Of a DNA stretch of 64,000 nt, positions 53,927-63,625 are shown in pieces; the stretch's first letter is position 1, and each line of letters opens with the position of its first letter. Source of the DNA: GCA-2748575 sp965222725. Its GTDB lineage: Bacteria; Pseudomonadota; Gammaproteobacteria; Pseudomonadales; Ketobacteraceae. The DNA lies in NCBI GenBank assembly GCA_965222725.1, contig OZ244969.1:5332001-5396000 (forward strand). Reading direction: 5' to 3'. Below the pieces are notes generated by a model. It was not told the origin of the DNA, did not search any database, and worked only from the letters and a program-made list of their open reading frames with translations. The translations under genes were made by a program, and so were the position numbers.

Positions 53927-55312
53927 CTAGCGCATCCGGCGGCGCAGTGAGGCGGGTTTAAAGTAGCTTTCCGGTGGTGGCACATCGCTGAACTCCAGTG
54001 AGTGATCTTCCTCGTTATCCAGAAACGCCACATAGTATCGTTTCGAGGTCAGATCATGATAAACATCCAGTGCCGTCCATAAAACCGGTACTTCATAATA
54101 GTTTTTCAGATAGGACACTGACACCCGCCACAGTTCGCCACGCTCATCAAACTGGTCTGCCAATGCAATATTCCAGCTGTCTTCATCGATATAAAAGCGG
54201 CGCTTGCCATAAATGTGACGCTGTCCCTCTTTTAATGTGCCTTCGATCACCCACACACGGTGCAATTCAAAACGCGTGTATTTGGGATTCACATGGCCGG
54301 TCTTGAGCAGGTCATCGTACTTCACCTCACTGGAATCCAGCTCATAGTTGTTGTAAGGGATGATCATTTCCTTCTTGCCCAGAAACTTCCAGTCGTAGCG
54401 GTCGCCGGCGCCATTAAATATGTCCACATCGTCGGCCACGATAATGCCATCGGCCGATGCGATAGGGGTGTCGTAAGCCAGATTGGGTGCACGGCGCAAA
54501 CGACGCTGCCCGGCATTGTAACCCCAGGCCTTTCTGGGATCTTTCACCCGGTCGATGGTGTCGTGCACCAGTATGGCGCCCCCGGCCAGCCTGGCCGGCT
54601 GTTTTACCTTGGACACGTAGTACAGCAGGCGGTTATCCAGATCCTTTTCATTACCTTCCTTGTGGTAGTACACAAAATCGATTTCCTGCTCACTGGTCAC
54701 CAGCGCATAACTGCCATTGCTCTGCACCACTGCTTCCGAGGCATCCCGTTTTACGTAAATCCCCCGCCAGCGGGTCAGGTGATTCCACAGCACCATCAGC
54801 GGATCCACCTTGCCCTTGGCATCTGTGGGAATGGGAAAAGCGATACCTGCGTACGCGCCTTTAATGCCATTACCCTCATTAGTCAGTGTGGCATTTAATG
54901 CGTTTTTGTAAATATTGTCATAGATCCATTCGGGGGCAGAGGCGGACCGGTGTGACGGGTACACGGGAATGTAGAAGGTATCGGGATAGGTTTTCAGCAG
55001 CCCCTTGAGGCCGTCGGACAACAGATGGGCATGCTCATCCATATTCTGCGCAGTAATGGTGAAACGTGGACGCTCGCCCTTGAAGGGATCGGGGTGATGC
55101 ATGCCGGCCTGATACGCTTTCGGGATATCCTTTTCCTGCAGGCCGCCCTTCCATTCAGGAATGGTGCCTTCTTTGTTCCCGGCACGCTCTGCGCCGTAGG
55201 GGGTTAACGCCCCGTTGAGCTTTTTGGCTTCTTTTTCAGAAACGGCTGCTAGCACATGCCCTGACAACAAACAGGAAATTACAACAACTGACAAAAAACA
55301 CCGCTTAAACAT
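53927..55312 (-). CDS. DUF1329 family outer-membrane or periplasmic protein
   Basis: A 461-residue exported protein with a signal peptide (residues 1-22, cut after HVLAA). Family features are ERAGNKEGTIPEWKGGL near residue 40 and the lipoprotein-like beta fold with AWGYNAGQRRLRRAPNLAYD, YNNYELDS and GHVNPKYTRFELHRVWVIEG. DUF1329 proteins resemble LolA/LolB-type lipid carriers in fold and accompany DUF1302, Ycf48-like and RND genes. The usual DUF1302 partner is absent here. A GGGAG precedes the ATG. The gene leads the unit running to 50376. Confidence 0.9.
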   Translation of the reverse strand: MFKRCFLSVVVISCLLSGHVLAAVSEKEAKKLNGALTPYGAERAGNKEGTIPEWKGGLQEKDIPKAYQAGMHHPDPFKGERPRFTITAQNMDEHAHLLSDGLKGLLKTYPDTFYIPVYPSHRSASAPEWIYDNIYKNALNATLTNEGNGIKGAYAGIAFPIPTDAKGKVDPLMVLWNHLTRWRGIYVKRDASEAVVQSNGSYALVTSEQEIDFVYYHKEGNEKDLDNRLLYYVSKVKQPARLAGGAILVHDTIDRVKDPRKAWGYNAGQRRLRRAPNLAYDTPIASADGIIVADDVDIFNGAGDRYDWKFLGKKEMIIPYNNYELDSSEVKYDDLLKTGHVNPKYTRFELHRVWVIEGTLKEGQRHIYGKRRFYIDEDSWNIALADQFDERGELWRVSVSYLKNYYEVPVLWTALDVYHDLTSKRYYVAFLDNEEDHSLEFSDVPPPESYFKPASLRRRMR

Positions 55313-55648
55313 TCATTCGGCTCCCAAGAACAACGACACCCACACACAGGCATGCAGCCTTAAAAGTATAGGTCACATTAAAAAGATGGTTAGGAATATC
55401 GCCATTAAATTCCCTGCACGTCGCAAATTTTCAGGCACAAGGCATCTTGTCTGAACAACAGCTGTTCAAACAAAGGACTCTTCACTGGCATTCCCAAAAA
55501 CGTCAAATAGCTGGCGCAAGCTCGCACCAAAAACGCACGCAATGTATAGGTTATTGGTTAATTTTTCAACACCAAAATGTAAAAATGCCACCCTTCACAA
55601 CCAAAGGTGGCATTTTTAAATCGGTGTCACTTATCAGAAAGCAAGTGA
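55313..55648. other. 336-base region before the DUF1329 operon
   Basis: No gene seen. It must carry the promoter for the DUF1329 / Ycf48-like / RND genes (left end, reading leftward) and holds a strong terminator for the polytopic membrane protein gene to its right. It is AT-rich by eye. Confidence 0.5.
55581..55617 (-). terminator. Terminator of the polytopic membrane protein gene
   Basis: AAAAATGCCACC (55581-55592) and GGTGGCATTTTT (55606-55617) form a 12-bp inverted repeat with a 13-base loop and terminal T-run. It is 31 bases past the stop codon on the minus strand. It would work in both directions. Confidence 0.88.
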
Positions 55649-57556
55649 CTAACTTTTGTCGAAAGGCCCGGGAATATGGCGCCGTTCACCGATCTCCAGC
55701 TGGTCCATGCGCTTATAACGCTGATCTTTCCAGTCAAACCACTGCCAGACCGAGGGTTCATTCTCAACAAACTCAACCCGGATTTCCGTGGGCAGATCAC
55801 CCTGCATATTCATGACTTCCGCCTCAAAGCCGTTCCCTGTGACTTTCTGCCCTACCGTAAATGCGGTTTCGTCGTTGGTCATGATCTGGTTGTTGACCCG
55901 ATAGGCCAGCACCTTGGGCTTGTTGAAATGAGGATCATCGCGAAAATCCACTTTTTGCGGGGTGTTGGCGATCATCGCAAAACCTTCGTTACTGATGAGC
56001 CGGTAGCGGTTTTCCGATTCCCGGCTGATGGTGACGGGAGTCAGGCCCGGCGCCAGCATCTGTACTTTCTCGGGCATGGGCAGCTTGTGATAGGCCCAGC
56101 TGAATGGCCGGTGATAGTAATTGGAAAAGTCCGGAGAATTCACAATCACCAGGTTCTTGTCCCCGGCCCGGAGATCCTCGGCCACGGTGGAATAAACGTC
56201 GGTATGGACGATTTCCAGGGTTACGATGCGCCAGTGACGGACAACGGTCAGCACGGTGGGAATCGCCAGATGGAAAATCAGGAAACCAACGGCCAGCACC
56301 TTGATGCCCCGCGTCAGCGAACCTTGCCGCCAGAGTTCGTACAACCAGGTACCTGCTACCAGCAGAAAGCCGATATGCAGGAAGGGCTCCATACGAGGCC
56401 CGGGATTGGTGGACAGAAAGGGAATGATGGCCACCGCCGAGCCCAGCAGGCCGAACTGCATCAGGCGGGAGTGCCTGAGTTGCGGGTAAATGACCCGAAT
56501 GGCCAGTGCGCAAATAACGAGCGATACAAGTGACAAGGCCATAATGGACGAGGTTATCCCCACCAGCAGCGTGGCGGCCGGCCCCAGAATCAGGCGCAGG
56601 TAGTAAACCGGGAGCATGGGCACCCGCTCCGTAAGAAACTCCACCGGGGAACGCACCGGGTCCACATACAGGTCGATATTTTCAGTTCCGAACCCCTGGC
56701 TGGAATACAGCAGGCGCCAGGCCACCACCACCCCGAGGGCAGGCAGCAACGTCCAGACGGCGTTCAGAATGGAACGGCGCGGATCCAGCAGCAAAGCGTA
56801 GGCTCCCAGATAAGCCAGAGTGGCTATTCCCGCCTCGGCGGACAGCAGCGCCAGCGCCAGCGCCGCCAGGCTCGGCAGCAGGTAGCCGTAGTTGTCCTGA
56901 GTGCGCCAGCGATCGTGGAACATGATGCACCAGAGGGCAAACATGGGGGCAATCAGCGCATTGCGGGCCGCCAGCCAGTTGAGGTTCATGGGCACGCTGT
57001 AGCTGAACACAAACATGAACACCGCCAGCGCCGGCACCCAGCCGGCAGCACCGAAACGGCGACAAAAGGCATAATAGGAGCCTGCCAGTAACAGTAAATA
57101 CAGCACCGAGTGGAGCTGCATCAGAAAGACATCATTCTGGAAAAGGTTGTAGTCCAGCCAATGGGTAAGGGCCGACAGGGGCCGGAACATGTGCATGGTG
57201 ACATCGTCCGGCGACCACCAGGGCACGCCCCCATAGGCTTTCAGTTCCGCGGTGGCGGTGGTATCACCGCTCATAAACAGAAAACTGTTTTTGATGCGCT
57301 CTATAAAGGTATTGTCCGGGTCCGCTACATGAAACCCTTTTTCCGCCAGCACTTCAGGTGAGGTGGCGGCTGCCCACTGGATAAAGTCATCCCCCAGCAG
57401 AACGCCCTTCCCCGTGGGTATGTGCGTGATCAGAACAAAGAGAAGAAACACCCAGATAAACTGTTTTGATTGTGACAACTGCAGCAGTAATTGCCGCAAT
57501 CCCCTGCTGCTTTCCCCGCCGTACTGGCGTGAGGAATCACTGACGCCAACGTCCAT
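55649..57556 (-). CDS. Polytopic membrane protein, GT-C-like layout
   Basis: A 635-residue protein with a cytoplasmic N-terminus, about eleven membrane helices (about 34-450) and a soluble exported tail (about 455-635). The layout, with a large loop after helix 1 (about 55-120, containing GDDFIQWAAATSPEVL) and an acidic pair in that loop, recalls GT-C glycosyltransferases or membrane O-acetyl/phosphoglycan enzymes. I cannot place it in a named family. It is a single gene, with 212 bases to the pepN stop and no linked polysaccharide genes, so substrate and pathway are open. Confidence 0.65.
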   Translation of the reverse strand: MDVGVSDSSRQYGGESSRGLRQLLLQLSQSKQFIWVFLLFVLITHIPTGKGVLLGDDFIQWAAATSPEVLAEKGFHVADPDNTFIERIKNSFLFMSGDTTATAELKAYGGVPWWSPDDVTMHMFRPLSALTHWLDYNLFQNDVFLMQLHSVLYLLLLAGSYYAFCRRFGAAGWVPALAVFMFVFSYSVPMNLNWLAARNALIAPMFALWCIMFHDRWRTQDNYGYLLPSLAALALALLSAEAGIATLAYLGAYALLLDPRRSILNAVWTLLPALGVVVAWRLLYSSQGFGTENIDLYVDPVRSPVEFLTERVPMLPVYYLRLILGPAATLLVGITSSIMALSLVSLVICALAIRVIYPQLRHSRLMQFGLLGSAVAIIPFLSTNPGPRMEPFLHIGFLLVAGTWLYELWRQGSLTRGIKVLAVGFLIFHLAIPTVLTVVRHWRIVTLEIVHTDVYSTVAEDLRAGDKNLVIVNSPDFSNYYHRPFSWAYHKLPMPEKVQMLAPGLTPVTISRESENRYRLISNEGFAMIANTPQKVDFRDDPHFNKPKVLAYRVNNQIMTNDETAFTVGQKVTGNGFEAEVMNMQGDLPTEIRVEFVENEPSVWQWFDWKDQRYKRMDQLEIGERRHIPGPFDKS

Positions 57557-57707
57557 TAGGCTACGCTCCGCAATCTTAAAAAAGGATCAAATGATCAAAA
57601 ATAAAAAAATCAAAAATAAAGCCAATCTACGCACATTAATGCATATAAAAACCAGCTGCAACTAACCACTTTGCTTATATACAAAGGTTTACATTTTCGA
57701 TACACGA

Positions 57708-57735
57708 AGAAAAAAGCCGCCAGAAATGGCGGCTT
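57708..57735 (-). terminator. Terminator of pepN
   Basis: On the minus strand AAGCCGCCA (57735-57727) pairs with TGGCGGCTT (57722-57714) with a 4-base loop, followed by TTTTTTCTTC. It is 33 bases past the pepN stop. Confidence 0.9.
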
Positions 57736-57768
57736 GGAGAGGACTGATTACGTGGGCTGAACAGCCAT

Positions 57769-60420
57769 TTAATCTGTAAGGCTTTTGGACACGATCTCGT
57801 ACACATCCGGTGACAGGGGTTCCGCCATGATGCGCCTCAGCTGGTTCTGCATCTGATCCGCCAGCGTTGGTTCAAACTTGCGCCAGCGCGACATGATGCC
57901 GGCGAGCCGCGAGGCAATCTGGGGATTTACCCGGTTGAGTTCGATGATACGATCTGCCAGGAACTCGTAGCCTTTGCCGTCCTCCCGATGGAAATTCACC
58001 GGGTTGTTGTTGCAAAAAGCCCCGATTAACGCCCGGACCTTGTTGGGATTGGTCAGCTCAAAGGCAGGGTGCGCCATCAGCTTCTGGACCCGTTCCAGGG
58101 TGTCCTTTTGCGGCGAGGTGGCCTGCACGCTGAACCACTGGTCTACAACCAGGGACTCTTCCTGCCATTGCAGATAGAACTCATTGATGACATCGGATTT
58201 TACAGCCGCGGTGGAATGCACCAGCGCGCTGAATGCCGCCATCTGATCGGTCATGTTGCCGGCATTTTCATAGTGCTGCATGCAGGTGTCCACGGCCGAG
58301 GCAGACGGGTCCGTCATCAGATAGGACAGACAGGTGTTTTTCAGGGAACGGATGGCCACTGCCTCGGACGTGTACTCATAGGTTTTACTCAAAGGCAGTG
58401 CATTGTAAACCCGCTCAAAGCGTTCGCGCAGGTCAGAGGCCAGGCTCTGTTTGACCAGCTCCCGAGCCTTGTGGATGGCTTTGACGCGGATCGGCTGCTG
58501 CAACTCTGCCAGATAGGCTTCCGAAGGCAGCACCAGCATTTTGGCCACCATGGCCTTGTCCAGACTGTCATCATCCAGCAAGGCAGCCAGCGCTGACAGA
58601 AATGCCGGGCTGATCCGGGGCTCGCAGCCTTCATCCTGTTCGGCCATGATATTCTGAATCACGTTCACCGCCAGCTGCTGCCCGGCGGACCAGCGATTGA
58701 AACCGTCGCTGTCATTGGCCATCAGGTGGGCAAGATCCCCTTCCGACAATTCCTGATACAGCTTAACGGGCGCCGAAAAGCCGCGCAGCACGGAAGGCAC
58801 CGGTTTTTCTGCGATGCCGGTAAAGGTGAAAGTCTGTTCAGTTTCCCGCAGATTCAGTACCAGGCTGCCATCAGTATCGGTTTCACCATTATCCATGGTC
58901 AGCGCCATATCCTGACCGGCGCTGTTCAGCAGGCCGGTTTTTACGGGAATATGCAGCGGCTGCTTGTCGGGTTGCCCGGGCGTGGGTGGTGTTTCCTGGC
59001 TCAGGGTCAGGGAATAGGTCTGAGCGTCAGCATCATAGCTGTCTTTTACGGTAATGGCAGGCGTGCCGGCCTGGCTGTACCAGAGTTTGAACTGGGACAA
59101 ATCAATGCCGCTGGCTTCTTCCATCACTGCGGCAAAGTCGTCACAGGTCACTGCCTGGCCATCGAAGCGGTCAAAGTATATGTCCGAGCCTTTACGGAAC
59201 AGCTCCGGGCCCAGCAGGTTGTAGATCATGCGTACAACTTCGGCGCCTTTTTCGTACACCGTCAACGTATAGAAGTTATTGATTTCGATGTAGCTGTCGG
59301 GGCGCACCGGGTGTGCCATGGGGCCGGCATCTTCCGCAAACTGGGCGGTGCGCAACATGGCCACATCTTCAATGCGGCGCACCGTGGGTGATCCCATATC
59401 GGCAGAGAAAGACTGATCCCGGAATACGGTAAAACCTTCTTTCAGGCTCAGCTGAAACCAGTCTCGACAGGTTACCCGGTTACCGGACCAGTTATGAAAA
59501 TATTCATGGGCTATCACCGCCTCTACCCGGGTAAAGCCGGCATCGGTGGTGGTTTTTTCGTTGGCCAGCACACAGGAGGTGTTAAAGATATTCAGCCCCT
59601 TGTTTTCCATCGCCCCCATATTGAAATGGCTGACCGCCACAATCATGTAGATATCCAGATCGTATTCCCGGCCATAAACATCTTCGTCCCAACGCATGGC
59701 GCGCTTCAGGGAATCCATGGCGTGGTCCACTTTTTCCAGATCGTGGGGCTCTACAAACAGTTGCAGTTTGATGTCGCGGCCACTGCAGGTGGTGAAGCTG
59801 TCTTCGCTCATGGCCAGGTCGCCGGCCACCAGCGCAAACAGGTAACAGGGCTTTTTGAAAGGATCCTGCCAGGTCACCCAGTGGCGGCCATCGTCGCTGC
59901 TGCCCTGATCAATGGGATTACCATTGGACAGCAGCACCGGGTAACGGGATTTGTCCGCCACCACCGTGGTGGTGAACCTGGCCATTACATCCGGGCGATC
60001 CAGGTAATAGGTGATTTTGCGAAACCCTTCGGCTTCGCACTGGGTGCAATACATGCCCTTGGAAACATAGAGCCCTTCCAGCGAGGTGTTTTCGTGGGGT
60101 TTGATACGGGTCTTGATCTGCAGGGCAAATTTTTCCGGTACCTGTTCCAGGGTCAGGGTTTCGCCTTCAATAATATAGCGTTCTTCCGGAACCGGCTGGC
60201 CATCCAGCTGCAACATCAATAATTCCAGATCCACCCCCATCAGCTGCAGGGGCCTGCCTTTGGCATCCGGTACTTTGGGGTTGGCATAAAAACGGATATC
60301 GGCCGTGACAATGGTGTGGTCTTCGTACAGATCGAACCTCAGGTCCGTGGTATCGATCAGGTAGTCCGGGGCTTGGTAATCCGCCAGACGAATGGTTTTT
60401 GGCTGATTGTTTTCACGCAT
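57769..60420 (-). CDS. pepN: Aminopeptidase N
   Basis: An 883-residue zinc metallopeptidase of family M1, the usual size (E. coli 870). The exopeptidase motif is GAMENKGLNIFN near residue 258, and the zinc site is VIAHEYFHNWSGNRVT (HExxH) near residue 295, with a downstream Glu in the same helical region. It removes N-terminal residues from peptides in the cytoplasm and is a major route of protein breakdown. The C-terminal half is the helical superhelix of bacterial PepN. The gene is 34 bases downstream of the YeaC-like gene on the same strand, so the two are probably co-transcribed. Confidence 0.97.
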   Translation of the reverse strand: MRENNQPKTIRLADYQAPDYLIDTTDLRFDLYEDHTIVTADIRFYANPKVPDAKGRPLQLMGVDLELLMLQLDGQPVPEERYIIEGETLTLEQVPEKFALQIKTRIKPHENTSLEGLYVSKGMYCTQCEAEGFRKITYYLDRPDVMARFTTTVVADKSRYPVLLSNGNPIDQGSSDDGRHWVTWQDPFKKPCYLFALVAGDLAMSEDSFTTCSGRDIKLQLFVEPHDLEKVDHAMDSLKRAMRWDEDVYGREYDLDIYMIVAVSHFNMGAMENKGLNIFNTSCVLANEKTTTDAGFTRVEAVIAHEYFHNWSGNRVTCRDWFQLSLKEGFTVFRDQSFSADMGSPTVRRIEDVAMLRTAQFAEDAGPMAHPVRPDSYIEINNFYTLTVYEKGAEVVRMIYNLLGPELFRKGSDIYFDRFDGQAVTCDDFAAVMEEASGIDLSQFKLWYSQAGTPAITVKDSYDADAQTYSLTLSQETPPTPGQPDKQPLHIPVKTGLLNSAGQDMALTMDNGETDTDGSLVLNLRETEQTFTFTGIAEKPVPSVLRGFSAPVKLYQELSEGDLAHLMANDSDGFNRWSAGQQLAVNVIQNIMAEQDEGCEPRISPAFLSALAALLDDDSLDKAMVAKMLVLPSEAYLAELQQPIRVKAIHKARELVKQSLASDLRERFERVYNALPLSKTYEYTSEAVAIRSLKNTCLSYLMTDPSASAVDTCMQHYENAGNMTDQMAAFSALVHSTAAVKSDVINEFYLQWQEESLVVDQWFSVQATSPQKDTLERVQKLMAHPAFELTNPNKVRALIGAFCNNNPVNFHREDGKGYEFLADRIIELNRVNPQIASRLAGIMSRWRKFEPTLADQMQNQLRRIMAEPLSPDVYEIVSKSLTD

Positions 60421-60454
60421 AAAATTAACCTTGCCTTGTCATCTGTCGTAATGC

Positions 60455-60727
60455 TCAGGAATCCAGAAATCGTATCGGCTTGTCGCCGTTGTCATCATCG
60501 TGACTGTCGCAGACTTCACCTTCATCCTTGGTGCCGCGATCGATATAACCTACCCGTTCCTGCTCATTCAGATTCTGATGATCATAGGCAATAATGGCCT
60601 GCATACTCATTTCCAGCTGCTCTTTGGTTAACAGCTTGCCATCGGGCCATTTGCCCAGTTCCACTGCCCGCTTGAGATTTTCGTACACCTCGGGCGTGAT
60701 GGTGCGGATCATGTCATCAAAATCCAT
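60455..60727 (-). CDS. YeaC-like DUF1315 protein
   Basis: A 90-residue protein with the DUF1315 signature: DMIRTITPEVYENLKRAVEL, GKWPDGKLLTKEQLE and AIIAYDHQNLNEQERVGYI. Length and sequence match E. coli YeaC. The function is unknown; the family is small and cytoplasmic. It lies between the degenerate EAL gene and pepN, and the conservation of this linkage with pepN in Pseudomonas-like genomes is a memory, not a search. Confidence 0.88.
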   Translation of the reverse strand: MDFDDMIRTITPEVYENLKRAVELGKWPDGKLLTKEQLEMSMQAIIAYDHQNLNEQERVGYIDRGTKDEGEVCDSHDDDNGDKPIRFLDS

Positions 60728-60771
60728 TGTCTTCCTCTTGAGCTTTTCAGACGGTGCGAATCAAACGCCGG

Positions 60772-62580
60772 TTAACTGACCGATGCGGTAATGCGGGACT
60801 GCAACCAACCGATAAACTGATCCATGGGTAAAGGCCGTGCCAGAGCAAACCCCTGACAGTCCAGATCCTGGATCTTCTCCAGTGCATACAGTTGCTGTTC
60901 CGATTGTACACCTTTTGCAATAACCCGAATATTCAAACCTTTGGAGAAGCGGGCGATGCCATCAATAAAGGCCGCCTCCTTGGGGCTGCGTTCCAGACGA
61001 TCCACAAAACTGCGGGACAGCTTGATACGGGTAACCGGCAAGCGCTGCAGATACATGAGTGAAAATTTGCTGAGCCCGAAATCATCGATACAGATGCCCA
61101 CTCCCATTTCATGGAGCTTGGCAATAATCCCGGCGGAACGGTCCAGATCCCGTGACAGGGTATGCTCCTTGATTTCCAGCTCCAGCATTTCGGGGCTGAC
61201 GCCGTGCAGTTGCAATGCCTCGTTGATCAGGGTAACCAGATTGGGCTGCACAAACTGGGACAGGCTCAGGTTGACAGACACGGCGAAAGGTTCGTGACCA
61301 CTGTCCTGAAACATCCGGATGGCCTTGCAGGCCTTGCCAATGACCTGTTTTGCCAGGGTGGGCATTTGCCCGGATTTTTCCGCCAGGGCCAGAAAATCCA
61401 CCGGCGGTACCAGACCGCGGTCGTCATCAAACCAGCGGCATAAGGCTTCTACCTGCAGGACTTCCTCGCCACCGGTGGCAAATACCGGCTGAAAGTACAA
61501 CTCCAGGGTGTCATGTTCCACTGCTTCGCTGAGACGATTGACCATATCCAGCGACAGTTTCAGCTCATCCTCTTCCTGCTGATCAACGGCATCATTGCCG
61601 GCGGCACCGGGAGCGGTGGTCGCCTGCACTTTACTCATCAGTTCAGTGGTGATCAGGTTTGATTTCACCATCAGGTTGTAACTGTATTCCAGGGTGCTGA
61701 TTACGGAATTGTAATGGCCGACCAGTTCCGTTAACTCGTCATCACCTTCCAGCTTGATACGGTTGTGATAAGCCTGTGCAGAATTGATGTCATGGGCCTG
61801 GTCAATCATGCTTTGAATACGGTTGATAAAATTCAGTCGCCAGATCCACCAAAGCGCCAGTCCCATCCCGGCACCGACAACAATCAGTAATATCACCAGC
61901 GTAGAAAACTGACTCACTTCAAAAGAGGTGTCTTCAATCCACACAGTGACTGGCGCGGAAATCAGGCCCGGCAGTTTCACCTCGCCCTTGACGTGTTCAT
62001 TCACACGAATTTGTGCGGCGTTGCCATCAAGGGGTAACTGGGCATTAAAACCATAGGCCTGATTGAGCCGGTCAAACAAGGTATGCAAATAGAATCCGGC
62101 GACTGCCCGATAACCGGACTCACCCAGTACATCCACCAGCAGATACAAGGGGTGTTGCTCATAATAAGCAACACCGTTCTTGAGTTTCGCCACCGGTTTG
62201 ATCTGATTAAACACCGATTTCATCAGCAGGGACCGTCCGGCAGCCCCGGGCGCTTCCGTGGTGTACTGCCACACGGGTTGCCCGGTTTCATCGAACACAA
62301 ACACATAGTCCAGATCCAGTCGGGCAGCAGCATCCGCCAGGCCGTTGGTGGCAAGACCTGTATCAGTGTGCCACTGGGATTTCAGTTCCTTTACCATGCG
62401 CCCGGCGTTGCGCTCCGCATCGCCGATGATCACCGCAAAAGTCTGACTCATAAGGCGGCGCAGGCTGATTTCCGCAGCAGTATCCTTGCCATGCTGCACC
62501 AGCAGGAACAGGCCACTGGTCATCACAAACACCAGGGTGACCAGAAAGGCAGCAAAAAACGCTTTGCTTCGTAAGGTCAT
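60772..62580 (-). CDS. Degenerate EAL membrane receptor (LapD-like)
   Basis: A 602-residue protein. Helix 1 (about 7-25) and helix 2 (about 218-240) flank a periplasmic domain. A HAMP-like segment (about 240-300) and a coiled coil lead to an EAL domain (about 345-595). The EAL domain keeps EALCRW, NLSLSQF and IDDFG, but KIDRSF has become KLSRSF and VAEGVET has become IAKGVQS, removing a catalytic Asp and Glu. It should therefore bind but not hydrolyse c-di-GMP, as LapD does; no GGDEF domain is present. The ATG at 62580 is preferred over a TTG at 62628. Target protein unknown, but no lapG-like gene is in the window. Confidence 0.8.
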   Translation of the reverse strand: MTLRSKAFFAAFLVTLVFVMTSGLFLLVQHGKDTAAEISLRRLMSQTFAVIIGDAERNAGRMVKELKSQWHTDTGLATNGLADAAARLDLDYVFVFDETGQPVWQYTTEAPGAAGRSLLMKSVFNQIKPVAKLKNGVAYYEQHPLYLLVDVLGESGYRAVAGFYLHTLFDRLNQAYGFNAQLPLDGNAAQIRVNEHVKGEVKLPGLISAPVTVWIEDTSFEVSQFSTLVILLIVVGAGMGLALWWIWRLNFINRIQSMIDQAHDINSAQAYHNRIKLEGDDELTELVGHYNSVISTLEYSYNLMVKSNLITTELMSKVQATTAPGAAGNDAVDQQEEDELKLSLDMVNRLSEAVEHDTLELYFQPVFATGGEEVLQVEALCRWFDDDRGLVPPVDFLALAEKSGQMPTLAKQVIGKACKAIRMFQDSGHEPFAVSVNLSLSQFVQPNLVTLINEALQLHGVSPEMLELEIKEHTLSRDLDRSAGIIAKLHEMGVGICIDDFGLSKFSLMYLQRLPVTRIKLSRSFVDRLERSPKEAAFIDGIARFSKGLNIRVIAKGVQSEQQLYALEKIQDLDCQGFALARPLPMDQFIGWLQSRITASVS

Positions 62581-62650
62581 GGTAATACCGGGCACCTGCT
62601 GATCACGGAAACTCCTGAATAAAATCAAAGGGATTCATTTAGTCTAGCAT

Positions 62651-63625
62651 CTATGCCGAGACCCAGACCAAACGATCTTCACTAAGGGATTTGTCAGCCA
62701 TATCAATGCGATAGGCCACGAGCTTACCACGATTAACAGCGCCGTAGTCCAGGCAGACAATATTGTCCCTGATGAGCCGGGGCTTGCCGCGGCGCCAGTA
62801 GTGCCCGACAAACAAGGCAGGTTCGGCGGCATCATAATGCACCAGTCGCTGGCGTTCGCTGTCGGTGAGTTTTTTCTTGAGCAGGTGCTCCGGAATACGA
62901 TCGGGCTGAAACACAACATCGGAATAGGTTTGCGGCTGGGCTTTCCAGAATTTGGTACGAAAACGATCACGGGTCAGGCCGTCGGCACTTTTCATGGTCA
63001 TGCCTTCCGGCAGGGGCATGTCGGTACCTTTCAGCAAACGCTCAACAATACGGTTTTCGGTGCTGGCGGGCTGAACGGAATTGATCAGGAAAGTATCGTC
63101 CGCCAGATTACGGGCCGGTGCCAGGCGGTTCAGGTCGGCAATCTTTTCATCATCCCAGCAGGCATGAACTACCCGGAAATTATCAAATTCCAGATAAAGC
63201 GGTAATGTCCGCCACCAGGCCACAATGGAAAGCCACTCCTCTTCCCGGCCGTCGAACTCTTTCAGGGTATCCCCGAGCATCCGTTTCAGGCGAGTGGTGT
63301 GGGGTTTCAGAAAAGGCCGGCCAAAACCTTCCGGTGCCGGTGTACTGTGGGTGATGGCGGCATATTCATGATTACCCAGCACCATGTACGCACTATGATT
63401 TTCCACCATCGCCCGCACCAGGCTGATGGTGTCGCGAATTTCCGGGCCGCGATCAATCAGATCCCCCAGAAAAACCACCTTGCGATCAGGATGGCGATAC
63501 ACACCGGCTTCTTTGCGATAATCCAGCTTTTCCAGCAAACGAACCAGCATGCTGGCGCAACCATGAATATCGCCAATAATGTCGTAACCTGTCACAGCCT
63601 GATCACTGGCAACAGTCTGCTTCAA
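62651..63625 (-). CDS. Calcineurin-like metallophosphoesterase (ApaH/PrpE type)
   Basis: A 324-residue protein of the metallophosphoesterase superfamily, with the full set of metal motifs: GDIHG (about 18-22), LGDLIDRGPE (about 52-61), LGNHEYA (about 82-88) and the C-terminal GHYWRRG. It resembles PrpE/symmetric ApaH enzymes that cleave diadenosine tetraphosphate or nucleotide phosphates, but the substrate is not certain. The start is a TTG at 63625 overlapping the nadK stop by four bases (TTGA), with GGAGTG upstream. The coupling with nadK is notable. Confidence 0.85.
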   Translation of the reverse strand: MKQTVASDQAVTGYDIIGDIHGCASMLVRLLEKLDYRKEAGVYRHPDRKVVFLGDLIDRGPEIRDTISLVRAMVENHSAYMVLGNHEYAAITHSTPAPEGFGRPFLKPHTTRLKRMLGDTLKEFDGREEEWLSIVAWWRTLPLYLEFDNFRVVHACWDDEKIADLNRLAPARNLADDTFLINSVQPASTENRIVERLLKGTDMPLPEGMTMKSADGLTRDRFRTKFWKAQPQTYSDVVFQPDRIPEHLLKKKLTDSERQRLVHYDAAEPALFVGHYWRRGKPRLIRDNIVCLDYGAVNRGKLVAYRIDMADKSLSEDRLVWVSA

